This document shows, in pieces, positions 21,733-34,200 of a stretch of 64,000 nucleotides of DNA. Both the position numbers and the translations under genes were made by a program. The stretch comes from Neocallimastix lanati (nom. inval.). Taxonomy: Eukaryota > Neocallimastigomycota > Neocallimastigomycetes > Neocallimastigales > Neocallimastigaceae. The notes below the pieces were generated by a model. It had not been told where the DNA came from, did not search any database, and worked only from the letters and a program-made list of their open reading frames with translations. The stretch is taken from assembly GCA_016946835.1 (NCBI GenBank), contig JACVTC010000139.1, positions 339,501-403,500 of the forward strand, in the 5' to 3' direction. The number at the start of each line of letters is the position of its first letter. Positions within the stretch are counted from its first letter, which is position 1.

Positions 21733-22311
21733 ATTAAGAGCTGGTGACAAATACAATACCACTATTACAATTAGAAATGGTAGAATTTTTGACGATTTTC
21801 TTGATTCTGACCTTGCTGTGGAAAAGGTGATCAATCTTTTATCCATTGGATATTTGAATGATCTACCTTTTCTCTATGTCAATGTAAATCTTTAGATTTT
21901 ATCATGATCTTTTCATTTTATTTACCAATGAAGTAAAGAATTTTTACTTCATTCTTATTTTAATATTTTAGAATATAAAAATTTCATAAACAGGTATTTA
22001 TATATTCCTTCTTGGTGGAATTTCGACATTAGATATGCTATAATTCGATACTAGGGAACGAAGGCATTTACCACACATAGTATACATCACACCAAAATTA
22101 TTTTAACTTTTGAACTTATTTTTATTTTTTATTACATTAAATTTTCAATGATTTACTAAAATTTTTTTTTTTTTTTTTTTTTTTATTATTATTATTTTTT
22201 ATTTTACTTAATCTTTTACATACATACATAAAAATATAATCATCTATTTAATAAAGCATTGTAAGGGTATTCTCTTCAGAGTACTAAAAAAAAAGAAAAA
22301 AGAAAAAAAAC
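21733..22311 (+). pseudogene. Second LINE 3' fragment
   Basis: It begins LRAGDKYNTTITIRNGRI, matching LRCGYKYNTTIAIRMARV of the minus-strand LINE near 54810. YIFLLGGISTLDM follows near 22000, equivalent to the conserved FLLGGR motif. The 3' end again has AATAAAG and, at 22286, an interrupted A-tract. It sits directly after the A-tail of the previous fragment, so two LINE ends lie head to tail. Confidence 0.6.
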
Positions 22312-23111
22312 TAACATCATTTGAAAGAATTCCTTAGATTTTTGTTAAAATCATCATATTTTAATGATAAAAGAAATTATATATGTTGAAATTATGGGAA
22401 AATATGTCATAGTATTAAATCCATTGGAGTATCAAGAACATATCGCCTTCTATGGGGTTCATTGAGGAAAGATCGTCTTAATTCTTTTGCAGGTGATGGT
22501 AAAAAAATCCAAACGTTTCACAATGAATGGTTTTGGTATAATTGCTTATTGTAGTTGTTTGTAATTGATATTGCTTATCAAAATTATTAATTTTAAAAAT
22601 TTTAAGAAATAGCATCACTTTTCATTCATGTATCTTTTTCTTTTTCCCATATTTTCATCCTTTTCATGTATTTACTATTTTTTCATGAATCATTCATACA
22701 TGAAAAAGTAGTAAATAAATTTATTTTATTTTCATTAATACTTTACTATTTTATATTACTTCACTATTTATTATATTTTTATTTTATTTTATTGATAGAT
22801 ATAAAAATCTTTCAAGCTGTTACTAATTTTATCAAATGATGTTTTTTGAATAATTATTAAAAATAAAGAATATATTAATAATTGGTTAAAATTTTTATTA
22901 ATAATTAATATATTTATTATATATATTATATATAATAAATATTATGATATTATTAAAAGACATATTATTATTATTATTAATAAATATATATTTTATTATA
23001 CAAATTTTAATATATCTTTATTTAATTTACATATATTTTTATTATTACAACTCAATAGAATTTTTTTTTGCTTAAAATATTTTTGTATTAAATATATATA
23101 TATATTAAAAA

Positions 23112-23163
<52 letters not shown>

Positions 23164-23238
23164 AATGAAATGAAATTTAAAATTTATTTTATTATATATT
23201 ATAAAAAAAATTTAAATTACACATTAAATATTGTTCTA
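22312..23238. other. Spacer with one unassigned coding-like patch
   Basis: Around 22370-22560 the plus strand is less AT-extreme and reads for example YVIVLNPLEYQEHIAFYGVH in one frame and FHNEWFWY in another; I cannot assign it. The rest is A/T-rich, with an (AATA)n array at about 23112-23164. Confidence 0.4.
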
Positions 23239-23608
23239 TTAGAAGCATTCTTCCGGTATACCACACCAATTGTCATTTTCCCAACCGAGATATTGATTTT
23301 TTTCAGGATTACTTAGAATTTGAGCATTTTTACAATTCTCGCAACAAGGATAATATGGATATGACCAACAATTTGTATTTTCAACAGTATATTTTTGTTC
23401 TTTTTCTTCTTTAATTTCATTCATAATAGTAAAATTAACATTTCTTTCTTCATTTTTATTAATATTTAAATTATTTAATATTTGAGGAATACATGAATCT
23501 TTTATAGCGCACCTTAGAAAATAAAAATTATAAATATATAAAATATTAAATATTTATTTAATTGGAAAATTAATAAATATAAATTATGATATTGTAATTC
23601 TTTAATAT

Positions 23609-23674
<66 letters not shown>

Positions 23675-25457
23675 TTACCAATTATCATTTTCCCATCCAA
23701 TATATTGATGAAGAACTGGATTAGATATGGTTACCACATTACAACCTTCACAGCAAGGTAATGAAGTTGTCCAGCATATTGGTACAATGATTACTGTTTC
23801 ATCACTATTTTTATTCTTATTACTATTTGAATTATTTTTATTATTATTTTTATCATTTTTAATTAAATTAATTAATGTTTGATTAGTTGAAGCACCATCT
23901 TCCTGAGTAATTTCCGTATTTATATTTAATAATTCCGAATCATTTTCATTTGTTAAGCATTTATCACTGATACCACATAATTCACCATTTTCTTCTCCAT
24001 AGAATTTTACAATTGTGTCTGTATAATTAAATGCTGATTTTATATTACAATTTGAACAACACGGCTTATCTGGTAAAGTCCAACAAACTGCGTTAATTTT
24101 ATCAGCTTTATTATTATTTAATAAAAAAAAAAAAAAAATAAAAAATAAAAAATAAAAAAAATTAAAAAATAAAAAATAAAAAATAAAAATTAAAAAATAA
24201 AAAATAAAAAATAAAAAATAAAAAATAAAAAATAAAAAATAAAAAATAAAATAAAAAATAAAAAATAAAAAATAAAAAATAAAAAATAAAAAATAAAAAA
24301 TAGAAAATAAAAAATAGAAAATAAAAAATAGAAAAAAAAAAAAAAAATAGAAAATAGAAAATGAAAAAATAAAAATAGAAAAAAAATTAATATATTCATA
24401 TATATTTTTATAACATTATTATATAGTTAAATTATTAACAATTATAAATATTAGTTACTATTTAATACAGAAATTGTTACGATTGGCTTTGTTTGTGTTG
24501 ATTCTTGATTTAAATTAGAATTAACTGAATCAATTTTATTACTTGGATTTTTATCACTATTATCACCATATTTTGGATTAGAATCTGAAATATTTGAATG
24601 TTTTTTATTATTTTCATGTTCAACAATATGTACATTATTATTATTGTTGTTGTTGTTTGTATTATCAGTATCACTTATATTTAACGAATTATCATCACTG
24701 TTATTACTTGAATCATTATTATTACTTCTATAATTATTAGTATTATTTTGATCATTATTATTGTTAATATTATTACTAATATTAATATTATTATTATTTT
24801 CATTAATATTATTATTATCTTTATTTTCATTAATATTTTCATTATTATATTCATTATTATTTTCATTATTATTATATTCATTATTATTTTCATTATTATC
24901 ATTATTTTCATTATTTTCATTAATGTTTTCATTATTATTTTCATTATTATTTTCATTAATGTTTTCATTATTATTTTCATTATTATTTTCATTAATATTT
25001 TCATTATTAATATTTTCATTATTATTTTTATTAATGTTTTCATTATTATTATATTCATTATTATTTTCATTATTATCATTATTTTCATTATTATTTTCAT
25101 TATTATTATTTATATTATAGGTATATTCATTATCGTCGTTATTGTACTGCTCATTAATATTTATATTGATATTAATATTATTTTGCTCATTATTATTTAT
25201 ATTTATATCGTTATTAATATTACTTTGTTCATTATTATCATTATTATTTATATCGTTATTAATATTACTTTGTTCATTATTAACATTATAATTTATATCA
25301 TTATTAATATTACTTTGATCATTATTATCATTTATATCGTTATTAATTTTATATTCATTATTATTATTACTTATTTTATCATTAAAATTGTTAAGTTCCT
25401 TTATATTGTTTTCGTTACTTATTTCATTATCAATATCATCTTTTTCTATTTCAAAAC

Positions 25458-25494
<37 letters not shown>

Positions 25495-26721
25495 ATTTTT
25501 GTTTTTAGCATTTTCATTAATATTATACATTGAATTTGGAACTGATCCCACATTGGTATTTTGTTCAATAATAGTAGTTGAATGGTTTTCTTTTACTTCA
25601 ATAGTTTCAGTGGGATTATTTACTACGGAATTATTTTCTTCTGCTTCAACGGTAGAATTATTTACCACTGAAATATTTTCTTCTGTATCAATAGTTACCA
25701 TAGAATTACTCATTACTGAATTATTTTCTTCTGTTTCAATTACTACTGTGGGATTACTCACTAATGAATCATTTTCTTCTGTTTCAATTGTTACCGTGGA
25801 ATTATCTTCTATTGAATTATTTTCTTCACCTAAAGCAGTTTCTTTCAAAATAATTATTTCGCTTTGTATATCAGTTCCTATATTCATACTTCCTATTGCT
25901 TGATCTTCTATTAAATTTATGCTATCACCAGATGATATAGTTTCTAATGATTCTGATGATGAATTAGTTTTCAAAGGTGTTGTAGTAATTGATGTGAATG
26001 TTGTTGATGGTGTAACATTAGTAAATGAAGTTTGAATTTCACTATTAATCAATTCTGTTGGAGTTAATACTGGTGTCGACATTATAGTTGATGTTATTTC
26101 ACTTTGGGTATTTTCTTTTAATCCAACATTTGTATGAACAATATTATCATTCGTGTTCGTAATAGTTATTGATAAAGAGGATTTTGTTATTGTATTTAAA
26201 AGTCCATTATTATCAATATTTACTGATGCTGTGGGCATTTCAATAATGAATTCGGATTTAATATGTTCTGAAGAAGTATTATCCCTATCTAATGTTATAA
26301 ATGGAATACTGTTTTTTTCATTATTTTTTTCATTATCATTTAACCATGATGATGTTTTTATATTATTTTGATTTTCACTATATTCTTTATTATTTTTATG
26401 TTTATTATTAATATTATTATCTATCCATGGGATGAATTGGGGTATTGTTTTATTTAATTCTATTTGATTCTCATTAAACTTATCATTATTTTTTTTATTA
26501 CTATTATTCCTTAATGAATCAAAAGGTGGTATAATATTATTAAATTTTGGTTCAAAAATATTCTTATTTATTTCATTTTTATTATTTAATAAAGTTTTCA
26601 TATTTTTATCATTATATTCTATTGAATTATTATTATTTTCTTCTTTATCAATGGGTATAGCATTATTTGTTAAAAGTAATGAATATATTAAGTTCAATTT
26701 CAGTATTAAATTGAATTTCAT
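23239..26721 (-). CDS. Secreted Asn-rich protein with three C-terminal fungal dockerins
   Basis: Three exons on the minus strand: 26721-24459, 24105-23679 and 23512-23239. They total 2964 bases, an exact multiple of three, and encode about 987 residues with GT/AG introns. A signal peptide (MKFNLILKLNLIYSLLLTNNA) is followed by a Ser/Thr-rich region, about five Glu/Val repeats of 15-20 residues (TIETEENDSLVSNPTVV type), and a long Asn/Glu low-complexity block with QSNINNDIN repeats. The two downstream exons carry three dockerins: CWTLPDKPCCSNC, CWTTSLPCCEGC and CWSYPYYPCCENC, each closing with LCGI, WCAI or WCGI plus a further Cys. The dockerins imply cellulosome or cell-surface attachment; I see no catalytic domain. 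It could be a structural, spacer or adhesive component. The Asn repeats may vary in length between strains. Confidence 0.85.
24121..24390. repeat. A-rich (AAAAAAT)n array inside a dockerin-gene intron
   Basis: Array of AAAAAAT-like units (T-rich on the coding strand) occupying almost all of the first intron of the minus-strand dockerin gene. Open frames through it on either strand are low-complexity artefacts. Confidence 0.85.
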
Positions 26722-27086
26722 TTTTAGTAAATATTTTTTTTATTATTTTAATGTTACTATTTTATCCAAAATCATTAATAATTATTAAATTTAACAATTT
26801 CAATATTGTCTTTAATTTTTAATTTTTTTTTTTTTTTTTTTTTTTTGCAATTAATATAATATAAATTTATAATTAACAAAAAAATATTATAATTATCAAT
26901 AAAATACTTTCACTTTAATTAATTATATGGAAATATTTTTTTATGAATTTTTCTTTAATACTTCAATTATTATAATTTTTGGTTTATTTTGTCATGCTAA
27001 TTTACATATACACCTAATTTATTATTTTGTTATAACTGATTTTTATTTGTTTATTTATCAATATTTTAGAAGCTATGTATTAGTAT

Positions 27087-27117
<31 letters not shown>

Positions 27118-27729
27118 GAGAGATTTCAATTTAAAATTCAATTACTTTTATTTTATATTATAAAAATTGAAATAAAAAATTTTTTATCGAAAAGGAAAAG
27201 ATAATTAATTTTATCTTTCACTTTCTTTTAATAATATTAATTTTTTATTTTAAAAATATATAAAGGTCGTAAATATAAATTCTTGAGTTATTTAATTTCA
27301 ACTTACAATGAAATTCCAATAATATATATAAATACAAAAAAGTTTAATTAGAAAAGAAATCTTGTGCTAAATTTGAAAAATTCAAAAAAAAAATTTCGAA
27401 ACTATATAATTTAAAGTTGATTTTCATGGTTTATATATTAATATATAATGTAATATATTTTCGAAATACATTAAGAAAAATTCTAAAATACTAATATATT
27501 TTCAATGTATATTATTAAATTTTTCTTATATATATTAAAATATACTATTTTATATTTTATTATAATTTTAATTTAATCCTAATTAATTACTATTATATTA
27601 ATAATATAAGAATAATTTATATTATTTATTATAATTATTATTATTATTATTATTTATTATTATTTATTTATTTATTTAATATATTACTATTGTTATTATT
27701 ATTATTATTATTATTTTATTATTATTATA

Positions 27730-27819
<90 letters not shown>

Positions 27820-28145
27820 TAAGTAAAATCTTTTCATTAAAAAATATTAAGATTAAAAATTTTTTAAAATATTAAATTTTAAATTCAACCAATACTGCTT
27901 TATTATTATAAATTATAAAACATTTTCATTTTGTGTTTGAAGACATTTTTGTTACACAATAAATTTTATTTTTAATCTTTATATGTTTTAAACAATTTTA
28001 ATAAAATATATTAATTAATATAAACAATTTATATTTAATAAAGTTTATAGCTAATGTATTCAATTAACTTTTTTTTTTATTTTAACCTAGTTTAGTTATA
28101 ATTAATATGATTATGGTTTTTTTTTTTTTAATTTATTTTATTAAT
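26722..28145. other. Spacer with microsatellites
   Basis: No gene. It holds the upstream region of the dockerin gene, with a poly-T run near 26822-26846, a poly-A and (GA)n tract at about 27088-27122, and a long (TTA)n microsatellite at about 27640-27820. Confidence 0.7.
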
Positions 28146-29043
28146 ACTATTACATGGACTTTAGACCAAAGTGCTACCTATTATATAGCTGGATATATAT
28201 ATCACATTATAAAATATTATAAAATATAATAAAAGAATATATTTTTCGAATGGCGGAAGCCAATGTTCTATGTATAAGTGAGATTATATAGGATATATAA
28301 ATAATAACAAAATTATACTCAAAGATGTACCTTATATTTCAATTTTCAAAAGAAATTTAATACATAGATTGCTTAAGTGATCAATATTACTAAGCAGTTT
28401 TTCACAAAACCAGTAACAAAAAAAGAGTTGTAATATATAACAATAGAAATAAAAAAACTGTTGTATATTCTCCATTACCTCCAAGACGTACTTGATATGG
28501 ACATCCAAAAAAGAAATAGATGTTAATAAAGCCAAAGTTAATAACAAAATATCTTGTTCAACTATGACATTAGATAATAATAATGATAATAAATATCAAA
28601 TATGTCACAGGAGATTCTGTCATTATTATACTGGTAACTTTATTAATATGATAAATAAAATTAATAAGTATATGTGTAAAGTGTATGCACTTGTAAAATT
28701 AAAAAATTTTACTTTTCATCATATAAAACCCTTCCAATTAATTCATATGGATACAATAACAATTAAAGATAGGTTTTTAAATGGAAATAAATACACTGTA
28801 TTTATATTAGATGATTTTTCAAAATATGGACGGGTTTTATTTGTTGATTACGACAATTTCAATTTCCGTGTACTTAGTTGCCTTATTTTTTATTTAATTC
28901 CTAAACAGTTAAGAAGAAAATTTGATAGCACTTCCCTTCTATGTATATTTATTGAAAATGATAGAAACCCTTTGGCGTATAAAATATATGATCCTACTAA
29001 TAATAAAATTATTATTTCCCGGCCGGATTTACCAGTAATATAG
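28146..29043 (+). pseudogene. Copia Pol fragment: protease, GAG-pre-integrase, internally deleted integrase
   Basis: Near 28150 the plus strand reads TWTLDQSATYYI, a damaged copia protease site (normally DSGAT), and near 28320 ILKDVPYIS...KRNLI, the conserved protease end. A continuous 183-codon frame (28492-29043) then gives CHRRFCHY (pre-integrase zinc region), PFQLIHMDTITIKD and YTVFILDDFSKYGRV of the integrase core. It jumps abruptly to PKQLRRKFDSTSLLCIFIEND and YKIYDPTNNKIIISR, the integrase C-terminal end. The central catalytic part, with its second Asp and Glu, is missing. The deletion kept the frame open, which explains the unusual clean ORF. The element is not functional. Confidence 0.8.
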
Positions 29044-29535
29044 ACTTTATTAATTTTGAAAATATCAGATACAATGATGATAACAATCTATATAATAATA
29101 TTGAAAAAACTGTATTGAAAATAATTATAATAATGATAATTCATTCAATTTAATTTATAATAATTGCAACTATAATAAAATATAAAATTAAAAATATATA
29201 ACAGATAAATTTTTTTGATAATTTTATCCACCCAATAAAAAAAATGAAATATTAAAATAGAAAGAAAAAAAATTAAAAATAAAGGATATGAATTAAAATT
29301 TAAATTAAAATTTAACTAAAACAAAATAAAATATCGTTTCAATATTTTAAAAAAATTGTTTTATTTATTAATATATCTCAATAATTTATTTATTCATTTA
29401 TTATATTTTATAGAAAATGTGATTATTTTAATTTGTTAATTTTCATTATAGTTTGTTTTTCACTTTAATATATTAAAACATACATAAAATTTGGAATAAT
29501 AAAAATAATTAAAATAATAAAAATACGAATAAAAA

Positions 29536-30181
29536 ATGAAACGTAATGTTATAATTATTTTATTTTCATTTTTATTTATTAAATATATTTATTGCACTAA
29601 AAATGAAATTTCATAGCCTGAAGATATTCTATGTAATAAATTGTTTTATGAATATAATGAATTACCATTTAAAATAGATAATTTAACCTACACCAATTGT
29701 ACTATTTACAATAATGGTAGTTCACTTCTTTGTAAACCCAAGAATAAGAATAATAAAGGAAATATTTTATTTGAACTTTTTCAATATAATAAATTTGGAA
29801 ATTGTGACTATGAATCGTGCCTTTATTCTGAAGAAAACCAATCTGTAATTTATTATGATTATAGTGGAAAAAACGATGATAATGGAAACACTATATTCAT
29901 AGAAAAAAAATAAATGATATTAAAAAAAAGGATTTAATTTATTCTTTCTTTATGCTTATGAATTAACAGTACCATTTATATTAAAAAATAGCAATTCAAA
30001 TTGTACCGTAAAACATATTATGAAGAATCCTAAATTTTTATATGATGAAGATGATTTCTTGCTTTCTGTTACCTATAAGTTTAAAGTTATTAATTTATTG
30101 TCTTTTGCTTTAATTTTTTTTGAAATTATTAAGCTATTAAAAGCAATAATGTATATTATTTTTAACTATAGAATAAATTAA
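29536..30181 (+). pseudogene. Small secreted Cys-containing protein with duplicated domain (decayed)
   Basis: ATG at 29536 opens a signal peptide (MKRNVIIILFSFLFIKYIYC). An in-frame TAG follows at about 29614. The frame then stays open from LCNKLFYEYNELPF to the stop at 29913, with NCTIYN, SLLCKPK and CDYESC. After a frame change in an A-run, about 29950-30180 reads YAYELTVPFILKN...NCTVKHI...SVTYKFK, which resembles the first unit (FYEYNELPFKIDN...NCTIYN...LFQYNKF). It therefore looks like two copies of a domain of roughly 60 residues built around a PF motif and an NCT sequon. I do not recognise the family. It has a stop and a shift, so it is probably dead. Confidence 0.5.
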
Positions 30182-30229
30182 AAAAAAAAATAATAAAATG
30201 AATAAATAAAATATTAGTATTATACTAGT

Positions 30230-30810
30230 TCAATAAATGTTGTTAATAACATAAAAATATATTCATTTATATAAATATAATGAATATAAATTTATTATTT
30301 TATTTAGTCATTTTTTTTATAAAAAAAGAAAATCCTTTATCTAAATTATTAAACTATTAAAAGTTATTATTTTATTTAGTCATTTTTATAAAAAAGAAAT
30401 CCTTTATAAATTAAATATAAATATGAAAATGAATACAAAATATAAAATTATATAATGAAATATTTATAAATTATATTGTATTCAGTAATACTATCTTTTT
30501 AAATTAATTTATATAAATTAATATATATAATTAAAATTTTTATTAAAAATTCCGATTATTATTATTGATGTAATGTATGTGGCATAATCCACAATATACG
30601 ATATTTACTAACACCTACTATGTAATTTATAACTATTTTTATAATAAATTAATAACAAAACTTTTAAGTAATTTCAAATTAATCAATTTCTAAGACTCAT
30701 AAAAAAAAACATCCTATAATCCTCCTTATTTGTAATTAAAATTTTAAAACTTTTCTTATTATCAAAAGAATCCGAAAAATTTTATTTTTATTATTAAATA
30801 TATTATCAAA
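30230..30810. other. Spacer with a short direct duplication, upstream of the copia element
   Basis: A segment of about 45 bp (TATTTTATTTAGTCATTTTT...AAGAAA..ATCCTTTA) occurs twice, at about 30296-30340 and 30369-30412. The region may contain the decayed 5' LTR and leader of the copia element whose Gag starts at 30811; I could not define LTR ends. Confidence 0.35.
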
Positions 30811-32303
30811 ATGTTTACCTATAGTCCAATCTCTACTAAGCTGATCCTTACTACGAAAAATAAAAAGGATTTTAAAACCTGGAATGGTGAATTATATTTA
30901 TTATTATTGATATATCATTTAAATAATTGTATCTTCGAAGAAAGTATTAAAAAAATATCCATAAAGAATATAATAGAGGATAATATAAGTAAGTCCTTAA
31001 AGATACATACTATTTTCAATATGTTATACTTTCCAAATGTAACACAAGAAATATTTGACTTTGATTATCAAGTATAATCATTAATAATTAATAGCATTGG
31101 TAATGACTTGAAAAGTAAATTAAATGGAATTATCAATGCTATCTTTGAGATATATAATATAATTGTTAAAACTAGTGAATATTCTGTATCTGAAAGGAAA
31201 TTTTTATTACTGAAGGAATTATAAACTTTATATTTTGATGAAAAAAAAAAGGTTTAATTACTTATTTAACACACTCTCAAAATAATAATAAAACTTAAGT
31301 TATTTTTATGGAATATCTACATGCTGTGATGATTGGGAAAAGGTCTGTGATTTAATTATAGATTCATACCAATTAAATGAAAATAATAAAAATAACAGAC
31401 AAATTAATAACACCTAAAATTACTAGAAAAAATTAATAAGATACTATATTTTTAAGAAATTTGGTCACAAAGCAGGAAATTGTAGATATAAAAATAATAA
31501 GAAAAATAAGAAAAATAAAAATAAAGAAGAAGATGAAGAAAAACCCCAATCAAATTACATACCCGTAAAAGAATTTGAAGAATTTAAAGAATCTGAAGAC
31601 ATATTGAAGTATATAAATTTTGCCATAATAAGACCAGAAAGATCATTAAACCAACCAGAATCAAATAGAATGATCAAAAATAATTATAAAAATAATAATT
31701 ATAAAGATAATAATTATAAAAATTATAACAATAATAACAATATCTATAATAAAGATAATAATAAATGTAATAAAAGAAACTTTAATAAGGCCAAAGAAAA
31801 ATTACCTTTAATGAGGCATATTACCTTTCAAAAAACAAAACCAAAGAACCCTTCGAAATGATTCATATGGATTTGGTTTTGAATTCTGATGAATCAATTT
31901 ACGGTAATAAATATTTCCTCACAGTTATGGACGACTACTCTAGGTAGGGATGGACTCTCTTCTTAAAAACCATCTGGTTACTATTATTATTCTAAATACG
32001 TACATGTACTAATTTATCTAAAATTTTCAGATACACCAGCTATTATGAACAAATATTTTACATCAACCTTGATAAATAAAAGCGTAAAAATGACTTCTTC
32101 TACTACTATTACACCAGATAATATTAAAAGTTAATGTCATGAAAAAATACTAATAGATAATAGTGATTATTTTTATTTTCTTTTTTTGATGAAAATTATT
32201 TACCTAAAGAATGTTTTCTATCAGATTTTGACTTTGTTGAAAATACAACTGACATCAATGGCAGAGTATATTTTGGAAAAGTGTATTTTGCTGAAAATAA
32301 TAA

Positions 32304-32356
<53 letters not shown>

Positions 32357-34134
32357 GATGATAGGGATAAATCGGTTGAATTCGGTATTTATATTTTAGA
32401 AATAGAAAAATTATGTCTCGGAATTTTCAAAAAAAGTTATGATAAAAAATTATGTATTACATCTGATTTAAAAAGTATTTTACAACTTTTAAATTATTCT
32501 ATAAATGTATTTATCAGGGATCAAAATCAAATTTAATTAATATCACCAAATTGAAACCGACGAATAATAATTGTCAATTTAAAATTCAATATGATTTTTA
32601 CCCAAAACACGAGTATTCTGTAGATGATATTTGTATTTCAAAAAAAAAAAAAAAAAAAAAATCACTTATTGAAAGTAGAATACTTATTTAATGATGAAAT
32701 AAATTGAAGCACCTAATGAAAGTTTCATTGCCTACTTCTACTGATTTATCTTCTCCTCAAACCTCTGAAAATTATAATAATAAAATGAATAACAAAAATA
32801 ATTATTACGAAAATGAACATTTAACTTCTAAATTCAAGGGTGGTTTAACTTATAAAGGATATTCGATATAATATTATATATCAACTGGACCACAAAATTA
32901 TTGCACATTAAATCGGAAAAAATCAAATAGTATTAGTTAATGATTACTTAAATTGTCACAATTCAATAAAAGATAAAATTTGTTTATAGAAAAAATATAA
33001 GAATATAAAAATTTAATACTACAAACAATCATAAAATCAAAAAGTAATATAAATACATTTAAATATATTTCAACTTTATCAAAAAAACTTTTATGATTCA
33101 TCCATTAAAATTAATTAATCATATGATCGTATTGGGCTTCAAAACTACATAATTTATTACGAAGACATGAATAATAAAAATCAAGTGGGTTCAATTGAAA
33201 CGTTTTTTGGAATATAATATTTATATTGGTGACGAAAATATCTGGGAAACGTATTAAAATAAAGTACAACAGATTTTTGTAATTTTATTAATATAAAAAA
33301 AAATAAAAAAATAAAAAAAAAAAAAAAAAAAGTCATCCTTAATAATGTTAATATTCCAATACTTTAAAAATTTTAATTAAATATAAGTAATATAAGGTAT
33401 GCAAAGTATTAATAAAAAGTAAATGAGTAGTGAAGTAATATAAAATATAATAAAGTACTAATGAAAATAAAATAAAAAAAAATGTAAATAATTATTAGAT
33501 AAAAAATAAATTATATTTAGAAAAAAAATAATGATATAAATAAATTTTTAAAAAAAATCTATATATATATTTTATAATTTTCTATATTTTATGATTTTTA
33601 CTTTTATTTACAATCTTAAAATTATATTATAGTAATAAAAGTGATTGTGGTATCTTTTTAAGTTAAATAATGATACGAAATATATTAATAAAAATGTTAT
33701 TCCTTTTTTAAACACTCATGGAATTAGTTTCATTCATTCTATTCCTGGTTATCCTCAACAAAATGGACGTGCCGTACTTTTAAATCAAACATTGAATAAT
33801 TGTGTAAAAACTCTTCTCATTTCTGCCAAATTGCCTCTGTTATTTTGGGATTCTGCTATAAAATGTGCCGCCTTTTTATATAATTCTAACCCTCATTCCA
33901 GTGTAAATTTCATAATTCCTAATGAATTATTTTTTAATAGCCCCGTTGGTATTTCTCATTTTAAAGTATTTAGTTATAAAGCATTTTTCTTTAATAAACA
34001 CAAATCTAATAAATTTGATAATAACTCTAAACAAAGTATATTTCTTGGCTATCCGAAAAACTCTTCTGGTTACCGAATTTTAGATATCTCTACTAATTCC
34101 ATTATTACCGCTAGAGATATTTATTTTATGGAGG

Positions 34135-34200
<66 letters not shown>

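Noticed and set aside
22370-22560. Patch resembling part of the PI-PLC gene (FHNEWF)
   Set aside because: The shared six residues are too few and neighbouring residues do not align; left unassigned.
24190-24399. Minus-strand Phe/Leu-rich ORF resembling membrane segments
   Set aside because: It is the T-rich intron array of the dockerin gene; homopolymer translation only.
24748-25533. Long plus-strand Ile/Phe-rich ORFs opposite the Asn-rich gene
   Set aside because: Antisense shadow of Asn/Glu codon repeats; no start context, domain or spliced structure, and the minus-strand gene explains the openness.
34135-34200. AAT and similar triplet runs as a CRISPR-like or regulatory array
   Set aside because: No spacer diversity; pure microsatellites, common throughout the window.
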